The position numbers and the translations under genes were made by a program. Source: Streptococcus uberis (GTDB lineage: Bacteria; Bacillota; Bacilli; Lactobacillales; Streptococcaceae). From it: DNA of 64,000 nucleotides. This document shows positions 37,348-45,679 of this stretch, one piece after another. The stretch covers positions 591,001-655,000 of the forward strand of contig NZ_LS483397.1 of the NCBI RefSeq assembly GCF_900475595.1, read 5' to 3'. The notes under the pieces were generated by a model. The model saw only the letters and a program-made list of their open reading frames with translations. It made no database searches and had not been told where the DNA came from. Position 1 is the first letter of the stretch; each line of letters opens with the position of its first letter.

Positions 37348-38647
37348 AATTTGGAAAATGAAAATGTTCATTTTGAATATAGGAAACAAATTCTTCTTTA
37401 TAACCTGCAAATAAGTCATCAGCTATCAACATTTCTTTTGGGAAATAGAAACGGCGGTCTCCATAGGTAGTACCTGTCAAAGTTTTTACAATTGGGGATA
37501 AATGGGAAAGCTCCGCACGGCTACCATCTTTCTGAATCATTTCAATTTGTGTTCTTGGATTTTTGGTTTCAGGACGGTAGACGTCGTAAGGTAAATCAAA
37601 GTTAACATGTATTCCAGTATAATAATCAGGATTAAAACCGACGGCTTCTACCAGTTCTCTAAGATGGTCTAATTTGCCTTCAGTATGCTCATCGAATGTG
37701 ACAGATTTAAGAATTTTACGATTGATAAAACGGCTGGCCAAATCAGATAAAATGTGATCGTCACTTGAAATCCAGGTTTGGAAGTATGTGTTGAGGACAC
37801 CGTCATCTAAAAACAAATAGTCATTTAAAGTAAATTGATTTTTTAAAAAGGGGATTAGTGACGGTGCCGTTTTGCAAATATAGTCAGGATTTTTTTCATA
37901 CATCCGTTTTGCTCGTTTTAACAGATTTTGAAGGGTTAGTTCGACACCACGACTTGCCGGATGAAAATACACTTGCATATACATTTGGAATCGGCTAACA
38001 ATATAATCTTCTACAGCATGCATGCCATTTTTCTCAAAGACGATTCCATTTTCAACTGGCCTAATGACACGTAAAATGCGCATTAAATCAAATTGCCCAT
38101 AATTAGCTGCAGAAAAATAAGAATCTCGCAATAAATAGTCCATCCGGTCACAATCTATTTGACTAGAAATCAATTGGACAACTTGTTTATTAGGATAGCT
38201 ATGATTGATGACACTAGCTACTTTATCAGGAAAATCAGGTGCAACACGGCTTAAGATTTGATTAATTTCAGTTTCTGGATTTGTAATAATTTCTTGAGTT
38301 ATGGCTTCATGGTCTGTTTGAAATAATTTTTCAAAGGTATGAGAATAGGCACCATGACCAATATCGTGAAGTAATCCAGCAGTCATGGTAAGAAGCGATT
38401 CTTCCTTATCCCATACTTGAGGATATTTTTCCTCAAAAATCTCTGTAACTCGTCGAGCAATTTCATAGACACCTAGACAGTGTGAAAAACGACTATGCTC
38501 AGCTCCATGAAAAGTGAAGGCAGTAGTCGGAACTTGTTTAATTCGTCTTAAGCGTTGAAATTCTTTGGCGTTAACCAAGTCGTAAATAACCTGATGGTTG
38601 ATATGGATGTAATTGTGAACAGGGTCACGGAAAACTTTTTCGTTCAT
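37346..38647 (-). CDS. HD-domain dNTP triphosphohydrolase-like protein
   Basis: 433 residues, related to YwfO and SAMHD1-type dNTPases. The HD metal site is visible: HSRFSHCLG (about 51-59), LLHDIGHGAYSH (about 92-103), and a later DRMDYLLRD (about 165-173). N-terminal FRDPVHNYI is diagnostic. It probably degrades dNTPs. The -10 TATAAT (38659-38654) lies so close to the ATG that the predicted transcript starts on the start codon. Confidence 0.9.
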   Translation of the reverse strand: MNEKVFRDPVHNYIHINHQVIYDLVNAKEFQRLRRIKQVPTTAFTFHGAEHSRFSHCLGVYEIARRVTEIFEEKYPQVWDKEESLLTMTAGLLHDIGHGAYSHTFEKLFQTDHEAITQEIITNPETEINQILSRVAPDFPDKVASVINHSYPNKQVVQLISSQIDCDRMDYLLRDSYFSAANYGQFDLMRILRVIRPVENGIVFEKNGMHAVEDYIVSRFQMYMQVYFHPASRGVELTLQNLLKRAKRMYEKNPDYICKTAPSLIPFLKNQFTLNDYLFLDDGVLNTYFQTWISSDDHILSDLASRFINRKILKSVTFDEHTEGKLDHLRELVEAVGFNPDYYTGIHVNFDLPYDVYRPETKNPRTQIEMIQKDGSRAELSHLSPIVKTLTGTTYGDRRFYFPKEMLIADDLFAGYKEEFVSYIQNEHFHFPN

Positions 38648-38662
38648 ATATATATTATATCA
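38645..38662 (-). promoter_or_regulatory. Extended -10 promoter abutting the HD-hydrolase start (leaderless)
   Basis: Minus-strand TGA-TATAAT (38662-38654), then six bases, then ATG at 38647. The predicted +1 is the A of the ATG. No Shine-Dalgarno sequence. Confidence 0.7.
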
Positions 38663-38727
38663 AAAATTGATAAAATAAGGATAAATTGGTAGAATGTACA
38701 AGGTAACAGGAATGGAACGGAGCACAT

Positions 38728-39126
38728 ATGAAAATAGAAATAACAAATGAAATTAGTTCAGATGGTCAACTTGAGAAAATAAAGGAAGTAAGAGACTGTC
38801 AGGTATATGAAAAAGGTGATTTTAGCTATCTGCTATATTATAATGATGAAAATGAAAAAGTAATCATTAAGAGTAACCAGTCTCAAATGATGATGACTCG
38901 ATTTTCCAAGCCCAAAACCATCATGACTTTTATCGCTGGTCAACCCCAATCTTTTGTTATTCCTACACCACTTGGTTTACAACAATTTCAAATTGACACT
39001 CATGATTATGACTTTAATCTTAATGATAGAACGATTACATTAAACTATTGTTTACTACAGGCGGATGGGAAAGAAACATTTGCAACTTATCGTCTAGAAA
39101 TAAAATGGTATTCCGATGAACAATAA
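38728..39126 (+). CDS. DUF1934 (YwiB-like) protein
   Basis: 132 residues, beta-rich, with the DUF1934 pattern: charged N-terminus, YLLYYNDENEKV near 37, and MTRFSKPKTIMTF near 57. The fold is lipocalin/calycin-like; function unknown. ACGGAG precedes the ATG. Its 3' end overlaps the start of a broken cation-transporter gene by 11 bp. Confidence 0.82.
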   Translation: MKIEITNEISSDGQLEKIKEVRDCQVYEKGDFSYLLYYNDENEKVIIKSNQSQMMMTRFSKPKTIMTFIAGQPQSFVIPTPLGLQQFQIDTHDYDFNLNDRTITLNYCLLQADGKETFATYRLEIKWYSDEQ

Positions 39127-39717
39127 GGAACATGAAGGAGTGGCTAGCGCCATTCTTGCTTAATCTCAAATATTTTAGTGGCCCTTTCTAAATTAGTTGC
39201 CTACCTTTTTTTGGGATCCGTAGCTATGATGAACGAATCCATTCATAGTTTAGTTGACTGTGGTAATCAATTATTACTTCTAATTGGGGACAAAAAAGCT
39301 AGGGAATTAGCTTCTAAGAGTCCCCCTTTTGGTGAAGCAAGAGCTAAGTATTTCTATTCCACCATTGCTGCCATGATGCTTTACTTTGGTGGTGGTGTAC
39401 TGGTAATTATGGAAGCCATGAAAAACTCTTTGAGCCAGAACATGCAATTAGCAATTTTGCCTTAATAATTGCTGTCCTCATCTCTGGGATGCTTGTAGAA
39501 AGTGCCAGTTTAAGTGGAGCGTCTTATTGATTTAAACACGATTCATTTAAGTGCCACAGATGTGATGGTTACTGCAAAAATCGAAATGGATTCCCCATTT
39601 TTAACAGAGGCGACCTCTGTCATTAATCAGCTTGAATCTGAAATGAGAAATGCTTTACCCGAATACAAACTTTATATCTATATCGAAATGGATACTTATA
39701 CAGATAGTTATGAATAA
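39116..39717 (+). pseudogene. Cation diffusion facilitator (CDF) transporter, decayed
   Basis: Recognisable CDF fragments lie in three frames. An N-terminal piece (39116-39163, ending EGVASAILA-stop) is followed by a shifted frame from about 39178 with FLGSVAMMNESIHSLVD. A one-base loss near 39418 shifts again to HAISNFALIIAVLISGMLVES (core ISNFALIIAVLISGM). At about 39512-39522 the sequence jumps straight to VERLIDLNTIHLSATDVMV, the start of the C-terminal domain, so the later membrane helices are deleted. The remnant ends at 39717. At least three independent lesions make it nonfunctional. The parent exported a divalent metal. Confidence 0.9.
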
Positions 39718-39771
39718 CAATTATTGAATTAGAAATGAAAACTAATCCTTGTTTTTTTAATGTTTTTTTTC

Positions 39772-39777
39772 TATAAT
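39772..39777 (+). promoter_or_regulatory. -10 element of the mgtA riboswitch transcript
   Basis: TATAAT at 39772-39777 sits 12 bases before the aptamer, predicting a start near 39784. Confidence 0.75.
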
Positions 39778-39788
39778 AATAACTATAT

Positions 39789-39878
39789 CAAGGGAGTAGC
39801 AGACGGGTTTACCCGTGATTGTATCGTCACTACGGAATTTCGATTTCCGGTGCAATCTGAAACAGCGAGACTTGTTTA
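39789..39878 (+). promoter_or_regulatory. yybP-ykoY (Mn2+) riboswitch upstream of mgtA
   Basis: AAGGGAGTAGC (39790-39800), a small GACGGGTTTACCCGT hairpin, TCGTCACTACGG, a CCGG-containing second arm and AGCGAGACTTG (39864-39874) occur in the order of the yybP-ykoY family. These RNAs bind Mn2+ in a cross-helix site. The pneumococcal mgtA gene is controlled by the same class. Confidence 0.92.
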
Positions 39879-39900
39879 ACTAAATTAAACAGGTCTTTTT
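39868..39900 (+). terminator. Riboswitch-controlled terminator of mgtA
   Basis: A 12-bp stem (39868-39879 / 39885-39896, one wobble) and five T. Its 5' arm shares AGACTTG with the aptamer's closing helix, so Mn2+ binding should block termination and switch mgtA on. Confidence 0.88.
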
Positions 39901-39934
39901 ATATCCTTTTAAAAGGCCAGGGAGGATGGAGAAT

Positions 39935-42619
39935 TTGTCAAAAGAACAAAGTAAAAAAGTGTATTACACACAATCCGAAGAGACTGTACTTGAAGAATTA
40001 CAATCAAGTCAAGACGGTCTTTCAACCAGTGAAGCCAAAAGCCGTTTAGACCAATATGGTCGTAACGAGCTTGATGAGGGCGAAAAAAGAAGCCTATTCA
40101 TGAAGTTTCTTGATCAGTTCAAGGATTTAATGATTATTATCTTGATCGTTGCAGCTGTGCTTTCAGTTATCACTGAAGGAACTGAAGGGATGACAGATGC
40201 TATAATCATCTTAGCTGTTGTTGTTCTTAATGCGGCATTTGGTGTTTACCAGGAAGGCCAAGCAGAAGCAGCTATTGAAGCTTTAAAGTCAATGTCCAGC
40301 CCGCTAGCGCGTGTTCGTCGTGATGGACATGTGATCGAGCTTGATTCCAAAGAATTAGTTCCCGGTGATATCGTTCTTTTAGAAGCTGGAGACGTTGTAC
40401 CAGCTGATATGCGTCTTCTTGAAGCTAACTCATTGAAAATTGAAGAGGCAGCTTTAACTGGTGAATCTGTTCCAGTTGAAAAAGATCTTTCAGCAACTGT
40501 GGCAGAAGATGCTGGTATCGGTGACCGTGTCAATATGGGGTACCAAAACTCAAACGTTACCTATGGACGTGGTATGGGTGTTGTCACAAATACTGGTATG
40601 TATACTGAAGTTGGTCATATTGCTGGGATGTTAGCAAATGCTGATGAAACAGATACGCCACTTAAACAAAATTTAGACCACCTGTCTAAAATTTTAACTT
40701 ACTTGATTTTAGTTATTGCAGCCGTTACATTTGCAGTTGGTGTTTTCGTTCGTGGACAACATCCATTAGAAGGTTTAATGACATCGGTAGCCCTTGCCGT
40801 TGCAGCTATTCCTGAAGGTTTACCAGCGATTGTAACAGTAGTTCTTTCATTAGGAACTCAAGTATTAGCAAAACGTAATGCTATTATCCGTAAGTTACCA
40901 GCAGTAGAAACCCTTGGTTCAACTGAAATTATCGCATCTGATAAAACTGGTACCCTTACCATGAATCAGATGACTGTTGAAAAAATTTATACTAATGGCC
41001 AGTTGCAATCAGCTGGATCTGATATTGATTTTTCAAACAGCACTCTTCGCGTCATGAACTTTGCTAATGATACGAAAATTGATCAATCTGGTAAATTGAT
41101 TGGTGACCCAACTGAAACAGCTTTAGTCCAATATGGTTTAGATCATGGATTCGATGTGCGTGATATCTTAGTTAATGAACCACGTGTCGCTGAATTACCT
41201 TTTGATTCTGACCGTAAATTGATGGCAACTATTCATAAAGAAGCTGATGCTAAATATTTTGTTGCCGTTAAAGGTGCGCCTGATCAACTCTTAAAACGTG
41301 TGACTCAAATTGAAGATAATGGAACTATCCGCCCAATTACTGAGGCTGATAAAACTGCTATCTTGGATATGAATAAATCATTGGCAAAACAAGCCCTTCG
41401 TGTCTTGATGATGGCTTATAAATATGTTGATACTATACCAACTCTTGATAGTGAAACAGTTGAAGCTGAGTTAATTTTCTCAGGTCTTGTCGGTATGATT
41501 GACCCAGAACGTCCTGAGGCAGCGCAAGCTGTGAAAGTAGCTAAAGAAGCTGGTATTCGTCCAATCATGATTACTGGTGATCACCAAGATACTGCGGAAG
41601 CCATTGCCAAACGTTTAGGCATCATTGATGAAACTGATAACGAGGATCATGTTTTTACTGGTGCAGAACTCAATGAGATTTCAGATGAAGAGTTCCAAAA
41701 AGTCTTCAAGCAATACTCCGTTTATGCGCGTGTATCTCCTGAGCATAAAGTTCGTATTGTTAAGGCTTGGCAAAATGAAGGTAAAGTGGTTGCCATGACT
41801 GGTGATGGTGTAAATGATGCACCGTCTCTTAAGACAGCTGATATCGGTATTGGTATGGGTATCACTGGTACAGAAGTATCTAAAGGTGCTTCTGATATGG
41901 TACTTGCAGATGACAACTTTGCAACAATCATTGTTGCTGTTGAAGAAGGACGTAAAGTCTTCTCAAATATCCAAAAAACAATTCAATACTTGCTTTCAGC
42001 AAATATGGCTGAGGTCTTCACTATTTTCCTTGCAACTTTATTTGGTTGGGATGTATTGCAACCGGTTCACTTGCTTTGGATTAACTTGGTAACAGATACT
42101 CTTCCAGCTATCGCTTTAGGTGTAGAACCTGCTGAGCCAGGTGTTATGAGTCATAAACCTCGTGGTCGTAAGTCTAGTTTCTTTGATGGCGGTGTTAAAG
42201 AAGCTATCCTTTACCAGGGTGCTTTCCAAACCATGCTTGTTTTAGGCGTTTATGCTTTCGCACTTAAGTTCCCAGAACATTCAACTTATAAAGAGATTCA
42301 TGCGGATGCCTTGACTATGGCATATGTAACCTTAGGATTAATCCAATTGGTACATGCATATAATGTTAAGTCAGTTTATCAATCCATGTTTAAAGTTGGA
42401 CTCTTTAAAAATAAATTGTTCAACTATTCCATTCCAGTTGCTTTCATTATGTTAATGATAACTGTAGTAGTTCCTGGTTTCAATAAATTCTTCCATGTGG
42501 CACATTTAAGTGCTAGCCAATGGCTAGTTGTCATTGTTGGCAGCTTACTCATGGTAGTATTAGTTGAGCTTGTGAAAGCTGTACAACGTGCTATGGGCAT
42601 GGATGAAAAAGCTATTTAA
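39935..42619 (+). CDS. mgtA: P-type cation-transporting ATPase MgtA/PacL-like (Mn2+/Ca2+ efflux)
   Basis: 894 residues from TTG at 39935 (MSKEQSKK); GGAGG lies 9 bases upstream, whereas the ATG at 39926 directly abuts it. Actuator TGES, phosphorylation motif DKTGTLT (Asp near 335), TGDGVNDAP (about 622) and the ion-site AAIPEGLPAIV (about 288) are intact. It is close to the pneumococcal MgtA as I recall it. The Mn2+ riboswitch and homology indicate a manganese/calcium exporter that protects against Mn excess. Confidence 0.93.
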   Translation: MSKEQSKKVYYTQSEETVLEELQSSQDGLSTSEAKSRLDQYGRNELDEGEKRSLFMKFLDQFKDLMIIILIVAAVLSVITEGTEGMTDAIIILAVVVLNAAFGVYQEGQAEAAIEALKSMSSPLARVRRDGHVIELDSKELVPGDIVLLEAGDVVPADMRLLEANSLKIEEAALTGESVPVEKDLSATVAEDAGIGDRVNMGYQNSNVTYGRGMGVVTNTGMYTEVGHIAGMLANADETDTPLKQNLDHLSKILTYLILVIAAVTFAVGVFVRGQHPLEGLMTSVALAVAAIPEGLPAIVTVVLSLGTQVLAKRNAIIRKLPAVETLGSTEIIASDKTGTLTMNQMTVEKIYTNGQLQSAGSDIDFSNSTLRVMNFANDTKIDQSGKLIGDPTETALVQYGLDHGFDVRDILVNEPRVAELPFDSDRKLMATIHKEADAKYFVAVKGAPDQLLKRVTQIEDNGTIRPITEADKTAILDMNKSLAKQALRVLMMAYKYVDTIPTLDSETVEAELIFSGLVGMIDPERPEAAQAVKVAKEAGIRPIMITGDHQDTAEAIAKRLGIIDETDNEDHVFTGAELNEISDEEFQKVFKQYSVYARVSPEHKVRIVKAWQNEGKVVAMTGDGVNDAPSLKTADIGIGMGITGTEVSKGASDMVLADDNFATIIVAVEEGRKVFSNIQKTIQYLLSANMAEVFTIFLATLFGWDVLQPVHLLWINLVTDTLPAIALGVEPAEPGVMSHKPRGRKSSFFDGGVKEAILYQGAFQTMLVLGVYAFALKFPEHSTYKEIHADALTMAYVTLGLIQLVHAYNVKSVYQSMFKVGLFKNKLFNYSIPVAFIMLMITVVVPGFNKFFHVAHLSASQWLVVIVGSLLMVVLVELVKAVQRAMGMDEKAI

Positions 42620-42630
42620 CAAACCAAAAA

Positions 42631-42662
42631 AAAACGATTCTATAGTGTAGAATCGTTTTTTA
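42631..42662. terminator. Bidirectional terminator after mgtA
   Basis: A 12-bp perfect stem (42631-42642 / 42648-42659), TAGTG loop and T-run, between mgtA and a convergent gene. Confidence 0.9.
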
Positions 42663-43034
42663 TTCTTTTATAAATCGATAACTTGGTAATAATGCAATTG
42701 GAATAATAGAAAATCCTAAAAAGGTGTTGATGAGACTTGTTGAAGGTAATGTTTTTTTGAAAAAATAGATAAAGAAAAAATAAATGAGTATGTAAGCCCA
42801 TCGGATCGTTAGCGTAATATAATTGCGCTTTATGATAATATGGTCACCGTTTGAGACTTTAATATTTGGGTAATCAAGAAATTGATAGGAAAGTAAAGTC
42901 ATATTATTTGGAATGTCGAGTGCAATGGTTTCTTTATTTCCTACTTCAGCAACATACTTTTTATTTAAGCGAATAGCTAATTTTGGACTAAATGTCGTCA
43001 TTACTCTCGCTTGACATGTAATTGTAATTGACAT
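42660..43034 (-). CDS. Small membrane protein with a PEGA-like N-terminus
   Basis: 124 residues from ATG at 43034, which has GGAGGT upstream. The first ~75 residues are beta-rich with the pattern of PEGA/DUF2846-like domains (LAIRLNKKYVAEVGNKETIALDI split as LAIRLNKKYVAEVG then ALDIPNN). Two hydrophobic helices follow (about 78-95 and 98-118). I do not recognise the family. Single gene, convergent with mgtA. Confidence 0.65.
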   Translation of the reverse strand: MSITITCQARVMTTFSPKLAIRLNKKYVAEVGNKETIALDIPNNMTLLSYQFLDYPNIKVSNGDHIIIKRNYITLTIRWAYILIYFFFIYFFKKTLPSTSLINTFLGFSIIPIALLPSYRFIKE

Positions 43035-43147
43035 AAGCACCTCCGAAAACGATTACTATGGTATTATAGCATTTTTTGAACCTCTTAGCCTTATTTCCTC
43101 AAGAACTTGTGGTAAACTATTAGTAGAAATGGATTGAGGAGATCGGC

Positions 43148-43882
43148 ATGACAGTCATTTTTGCCCATAGAGGGAGTAAGTGTAATCGCCCTGAGAACAC
43201 TCTAGCAGCTTTTAAGGAGGCTATCAGAGTTGGCGCAGACGGGATTGAATTAGATGTCCATAGAACATTGGATCATGAGTTAGTCGTTATACATGATGAA
43301 ACTGTTGATCGCACAACAAATGGTTATGGCTTAGTAAGGGAATTGACCTTAAGTCAGATAAAGGAACTAGATGCGGGTTCTTGGTTTTCCCCTGTTTATT
43401 TTGAAGAAAAAATACCAACTTTAAAAGAAGTCTTAGACTTTCTGGTTTTGGAGAAGTTTGACGGGACTTTAAATATTGAAATCAAAACGGATAAATACCA
43501 TTACCCCAATATTGAAGCAGATATTGCTTCTATAATGCATTCCAGACCTTGGCCATTTAAATATCTTTATTGTAGTTTTAATTTTCGCAGTCTCAAATTA
43601 ATGGAGACATGTGATCCAGGCATTGAGTTGGCATTTCTCATGAAAACAAACCCATTCCAAATCTGGTTAGGACGAAAGTCAGCTTTTGTTGGTGCCATTC
43701 ATCCTAATAAATTATGGGTATTTAATGCTAAAAATAAATTGAACACCATCGGAAAATCCATAAGACCTTGGACACTTAACAAAGAAAAGCAGATTGAGCA
43801 GGCTTTTCAATTAGGTTTAGCTGGTTTTATGACGGATAATCCTGAGTTAGCCATGACAGTTAAAAATCGTTTAGAAATATAA
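43148..43882 (+). CDS. Glycerophosphodiester phosphodiesterase
   Basis: 244 residues. The GDPD core is complete: AHRGSKCNRPENT (about 6-18), GADGIELDVHRT (about 29-40) and VVIHDETVDRTTNG (about 46-59). It hydrolyses glycerophosphodiesters to glycerol-3-phosphate and an alcohol. No signal peptide is seen, so it is cytoplasmic. ATTGAGGAG precedes the ATG. Confidence 0.92.
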   Translation: MTVIFAHRGSKCNRPENTLAAFKEAIRVGADGIELDVHRTLDHELVVIHDETVDRTTNGYGLVRELTLSQIKELDAGSWFSPVYFEEKIPTLKEVLDFLVLEKFDGTLNIEIKTDKYHYPNIEADIASIMHSRPWPFKYLYCSFNFRSLKLMETCDPGIELAFLMKTNPFQIWLGRKSAFVGAIHPNKLWVFNAKNKLNTIGKSIRPWTLNKEKQIEQAFQLGLAGFMTDNPELAMTVKNRLEI

Positions 43883-43914
43883 ATACAAGGATAAAAATCC
43901 TTGTATTTTTTTGT
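43881..43914 (+). terminator. Terminator after the GDPD gene
   Basis: A perfect A/T-rich stem AATACAAGGAT / ATCCTTGTATT with an AAA loop and seven T. Confidence 0.88.
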
Positions 43915-43930
43915 ATCTATTTCTAAAAAT

Positions 43931-44794
43931 TCAATAATCAATAATGGTCATGGCTAGACGAAATTCTTGAGATAATAAGTCTTTTTTATAGTTTTGGAAG
44001 GATTCTCGATTTTTAATGGCTGTGTATAATTGATTTGGTTTTCTTCTTGAGCTATCAATCAAATCTTTTTGACTTTTAATAAAGTCAGCAGTTAGTTGCC
44101 ATTCTTTTTGATACCCTAAAGGTTTTGAGTGATAGCAAATAGTGTCTATTTGTCTTGCTTGCATGCGACGATGGTTATGACCAAAGACAACATCTGTGAC
44201 TGGATACTGTTCAAAGATGTCATGAAATTTGTGGCTACCTAAAAAGGCATTAAAGGGTTTAAACTTTGGATGTGTTAGTAAGAAATCACGATGGGGTACA
44301 AAATGCATGGAGACTATGATTCTTTGAAAAGTGGATTCTGACAGTTTTTGGTCTAGTTTTTGACAGATGCTAGCTGTTAAAGAGGGATCCTCTTCCAGTC
44401 GTCTCAGTCTCCGGTCGAACCAGAATTGTTGCTTAAAAGCTCGATTTTGAGCGAAGCTTTTCTCCGGGAAAAAACTATAGTCATACCAACCATGAAAGCT
44501 TAATAATAGCGTTTCTTTTGATAAAAGTGTTTCCTGAAAATCAAGCTCTTGAATTGTTTTTTCGGATAAGCCCAGCATGTCATGATTACCCAAGTTGAAA
44601 GTCAGGGGGATGTCTTTCTCTATAGCCTTAATGAAAGGAAGACTGAGTCCTATAAAATCATTTGAAATATCTCCAGCAAGGTGGAGATGATCAATTTTTT
44701 CCTCTTTAAGAATTTGTATGAGCAAATCTTGCTCTTCTTCTTGAATGTGGTTGAGATCAATATGTAAGTCACTCATAACAGCTAATTTTTTCAT
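43931..44794 (-). CDS. Calcineurin-like metallophosphoesterase
   Basis: 287 residues. The metallophosphoesterase motifs are SDLHID (about 8-13), LAGDISND (about 39-46), LGNHDM (about 68-73) and FGHNHRR (about 208-214). Substrate unknown; the C-terminal ~60 residues are an added basic region. The predicted transcript start is the A of the ATG (TGA-TAAAAT at 44809-44801), so it looks leaderless. Convergent with the GDPD gene. Confidence 0.86.
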   Translation of the reverse strand: MKKLAVMSDLHIDLNHIQEEEQDLLIQILKEEKIDHLHLAGDISNDFIGLSLPFIKAIEKDIPLTFNLGNHDMLGLSEKTIQELDFQETLLSKETLLLSFHGWYDYSFFPEKSFAQNRAFKQQFWFDRRLRRLEEDPSLTASICQKLDQKLSESTFQRIIVSMHFVPHRDFLLTHPKFKPFNAFLGSHKFHDIFEQYPVTDVVFGHNHRRMQARQIDTICYHSKPLGYQKEWQLTADFIKSQKDLIDSSRRKPNQLYTAIKNRESFQNYKKDLLSQEFRLAMTIIDY

Positions 44795-44825
44795 AAATCT
44801 ATTTTATCAAAAAAGTTTTTGTCAA
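44792..44825 (-). promoter_or_regulatory. Extended -10 promoter abutting the metallophosphoesterase start (leaderless)
   Basis: Minus-strand TGA-TAAAAT (44809-44801), six bases, ATG at 44794. A TTGACA (44825-44820) lies upstream but only 13 bases away, so the extended -10 probably dominates. Confidence 0.6.
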
Positions 44826-44861
44826 ACCATTATGATAGAATAGGTGGTAGGAGGTATCTCA

Positions 44862-45497
44862 ATGATTAAAGGTATTATTTTTGATATGGACGGTGTTCTT
44901 TTTGATACAGAACCTTTCTATTTTAAACGGAGAGAAACATTTCTAGGAATAAAAGGCATTTCGATTCAAGATAAGTCTCCGAAGGATTTTATTGGTGGGC
45001 ATATGGAACAAGTATGGAAAGAAATTCTGGGTCAAGAATTGGACCAAGAGTCTGCCAATATTTTTCTTGAAGACTATAATGCCTATAAACTCGACCATAA
45101 GGCTCCCTATCCTGACTTGATTTTTCCAGAAGTCAATGAAACGTTAATGCGTTTAAGAGATAAAGGCTTGAAATTGGCTCTGGCTTCTAATAGTAATAAA
45201 GAGGATGTTCTAAGTGCCTTAGATCAATGCCAACTTAAGGACTATTTTTCAGTTATTTTAGCACGTGAAGATGTGCTTTCACCAAAACCAAACCCTGAAA
45301 TATATGAAAAGGCTCATGAGTTACTCAGTCTCGAGAAAGATTCTTTGGTGGTCATCGAAGATAGTGAGAAAGGCATTCAAGCGGGTAAAGCTGCAGGTTT
45401 GACGGTTTGGGCGATTAAGGATTACCGTTATGACATTAATCAAGAACAAGCTGATCGCTTAATTGATCATTTAGGGGACATTTTGGAATCTCTCTAA
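44862..45497 (+). CDS. HAD-superfamily hydrolase, beta-phosphoglucomutase-like
   Basis: 211 residues from ATG at 44862, with AGGAGG seven bases upstream and TATGAT at 44833-44838. Motif I DMDGVLFDTEP (about 8-18), motif II ASNSNKED near 107, motif III KPNPEIY near 143, motif IV IEDSEKGIQAG near 165. The DGVLFDTEP form is shared by phosphatases and beta-PGM-type mutases; substrate not determined. Confidence 0.88.
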   Translation: MIKGIIFDMDGVLFDTEPFYFKRRETFLGIKGISIQDKSPKDFIGGHMEQVWKEILGQELDQESANIFLEDYNAYKLDHKAPYPDLIFPEVNETLMRLRDKGLKLALASNSNKEDVLSALDQCQLKDYFSVILAREDVLSPKPNPEIYEKAHELLSLEKDSLVVIEDSEKGIQAGKAAGLTVWAIKDYRYDINQEQADRLIDHLGDILESL

Positions 45498-45552
45498 GCT
45501 TTTTAATCTCAAATCATTTTAGCAGTTTTAAGATGCTAATCTAATGTCACTT

Positions 45553-45573
45553 AAACTCCGATAGGAGTTTTTG
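45553..45573 (+). terminator. Terminator before fbp
   Basis: AAACTCC (45553-45559) / GGAGTTT (45564-45570), GATA loop, T-rich tail. Confidence 0.8.
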
Positions 45574-45679
45574 TTTACGCTTTCATATTTTTGCTAGCCT
45601 TTTTTTAAAATTAGTTTTAAAATGACAAAGGAGATAGTGTTTCCCATTTGTCATAATGAAAGGAAGAAAAATAATCATC

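Noticed and set aside
39178..39465. 95-codon frame as a functional small CDF protein
   Set aside because: It lacks the N-terminus and the later helices and ends in a shifted tail; it is one fragment of the pseudogene.
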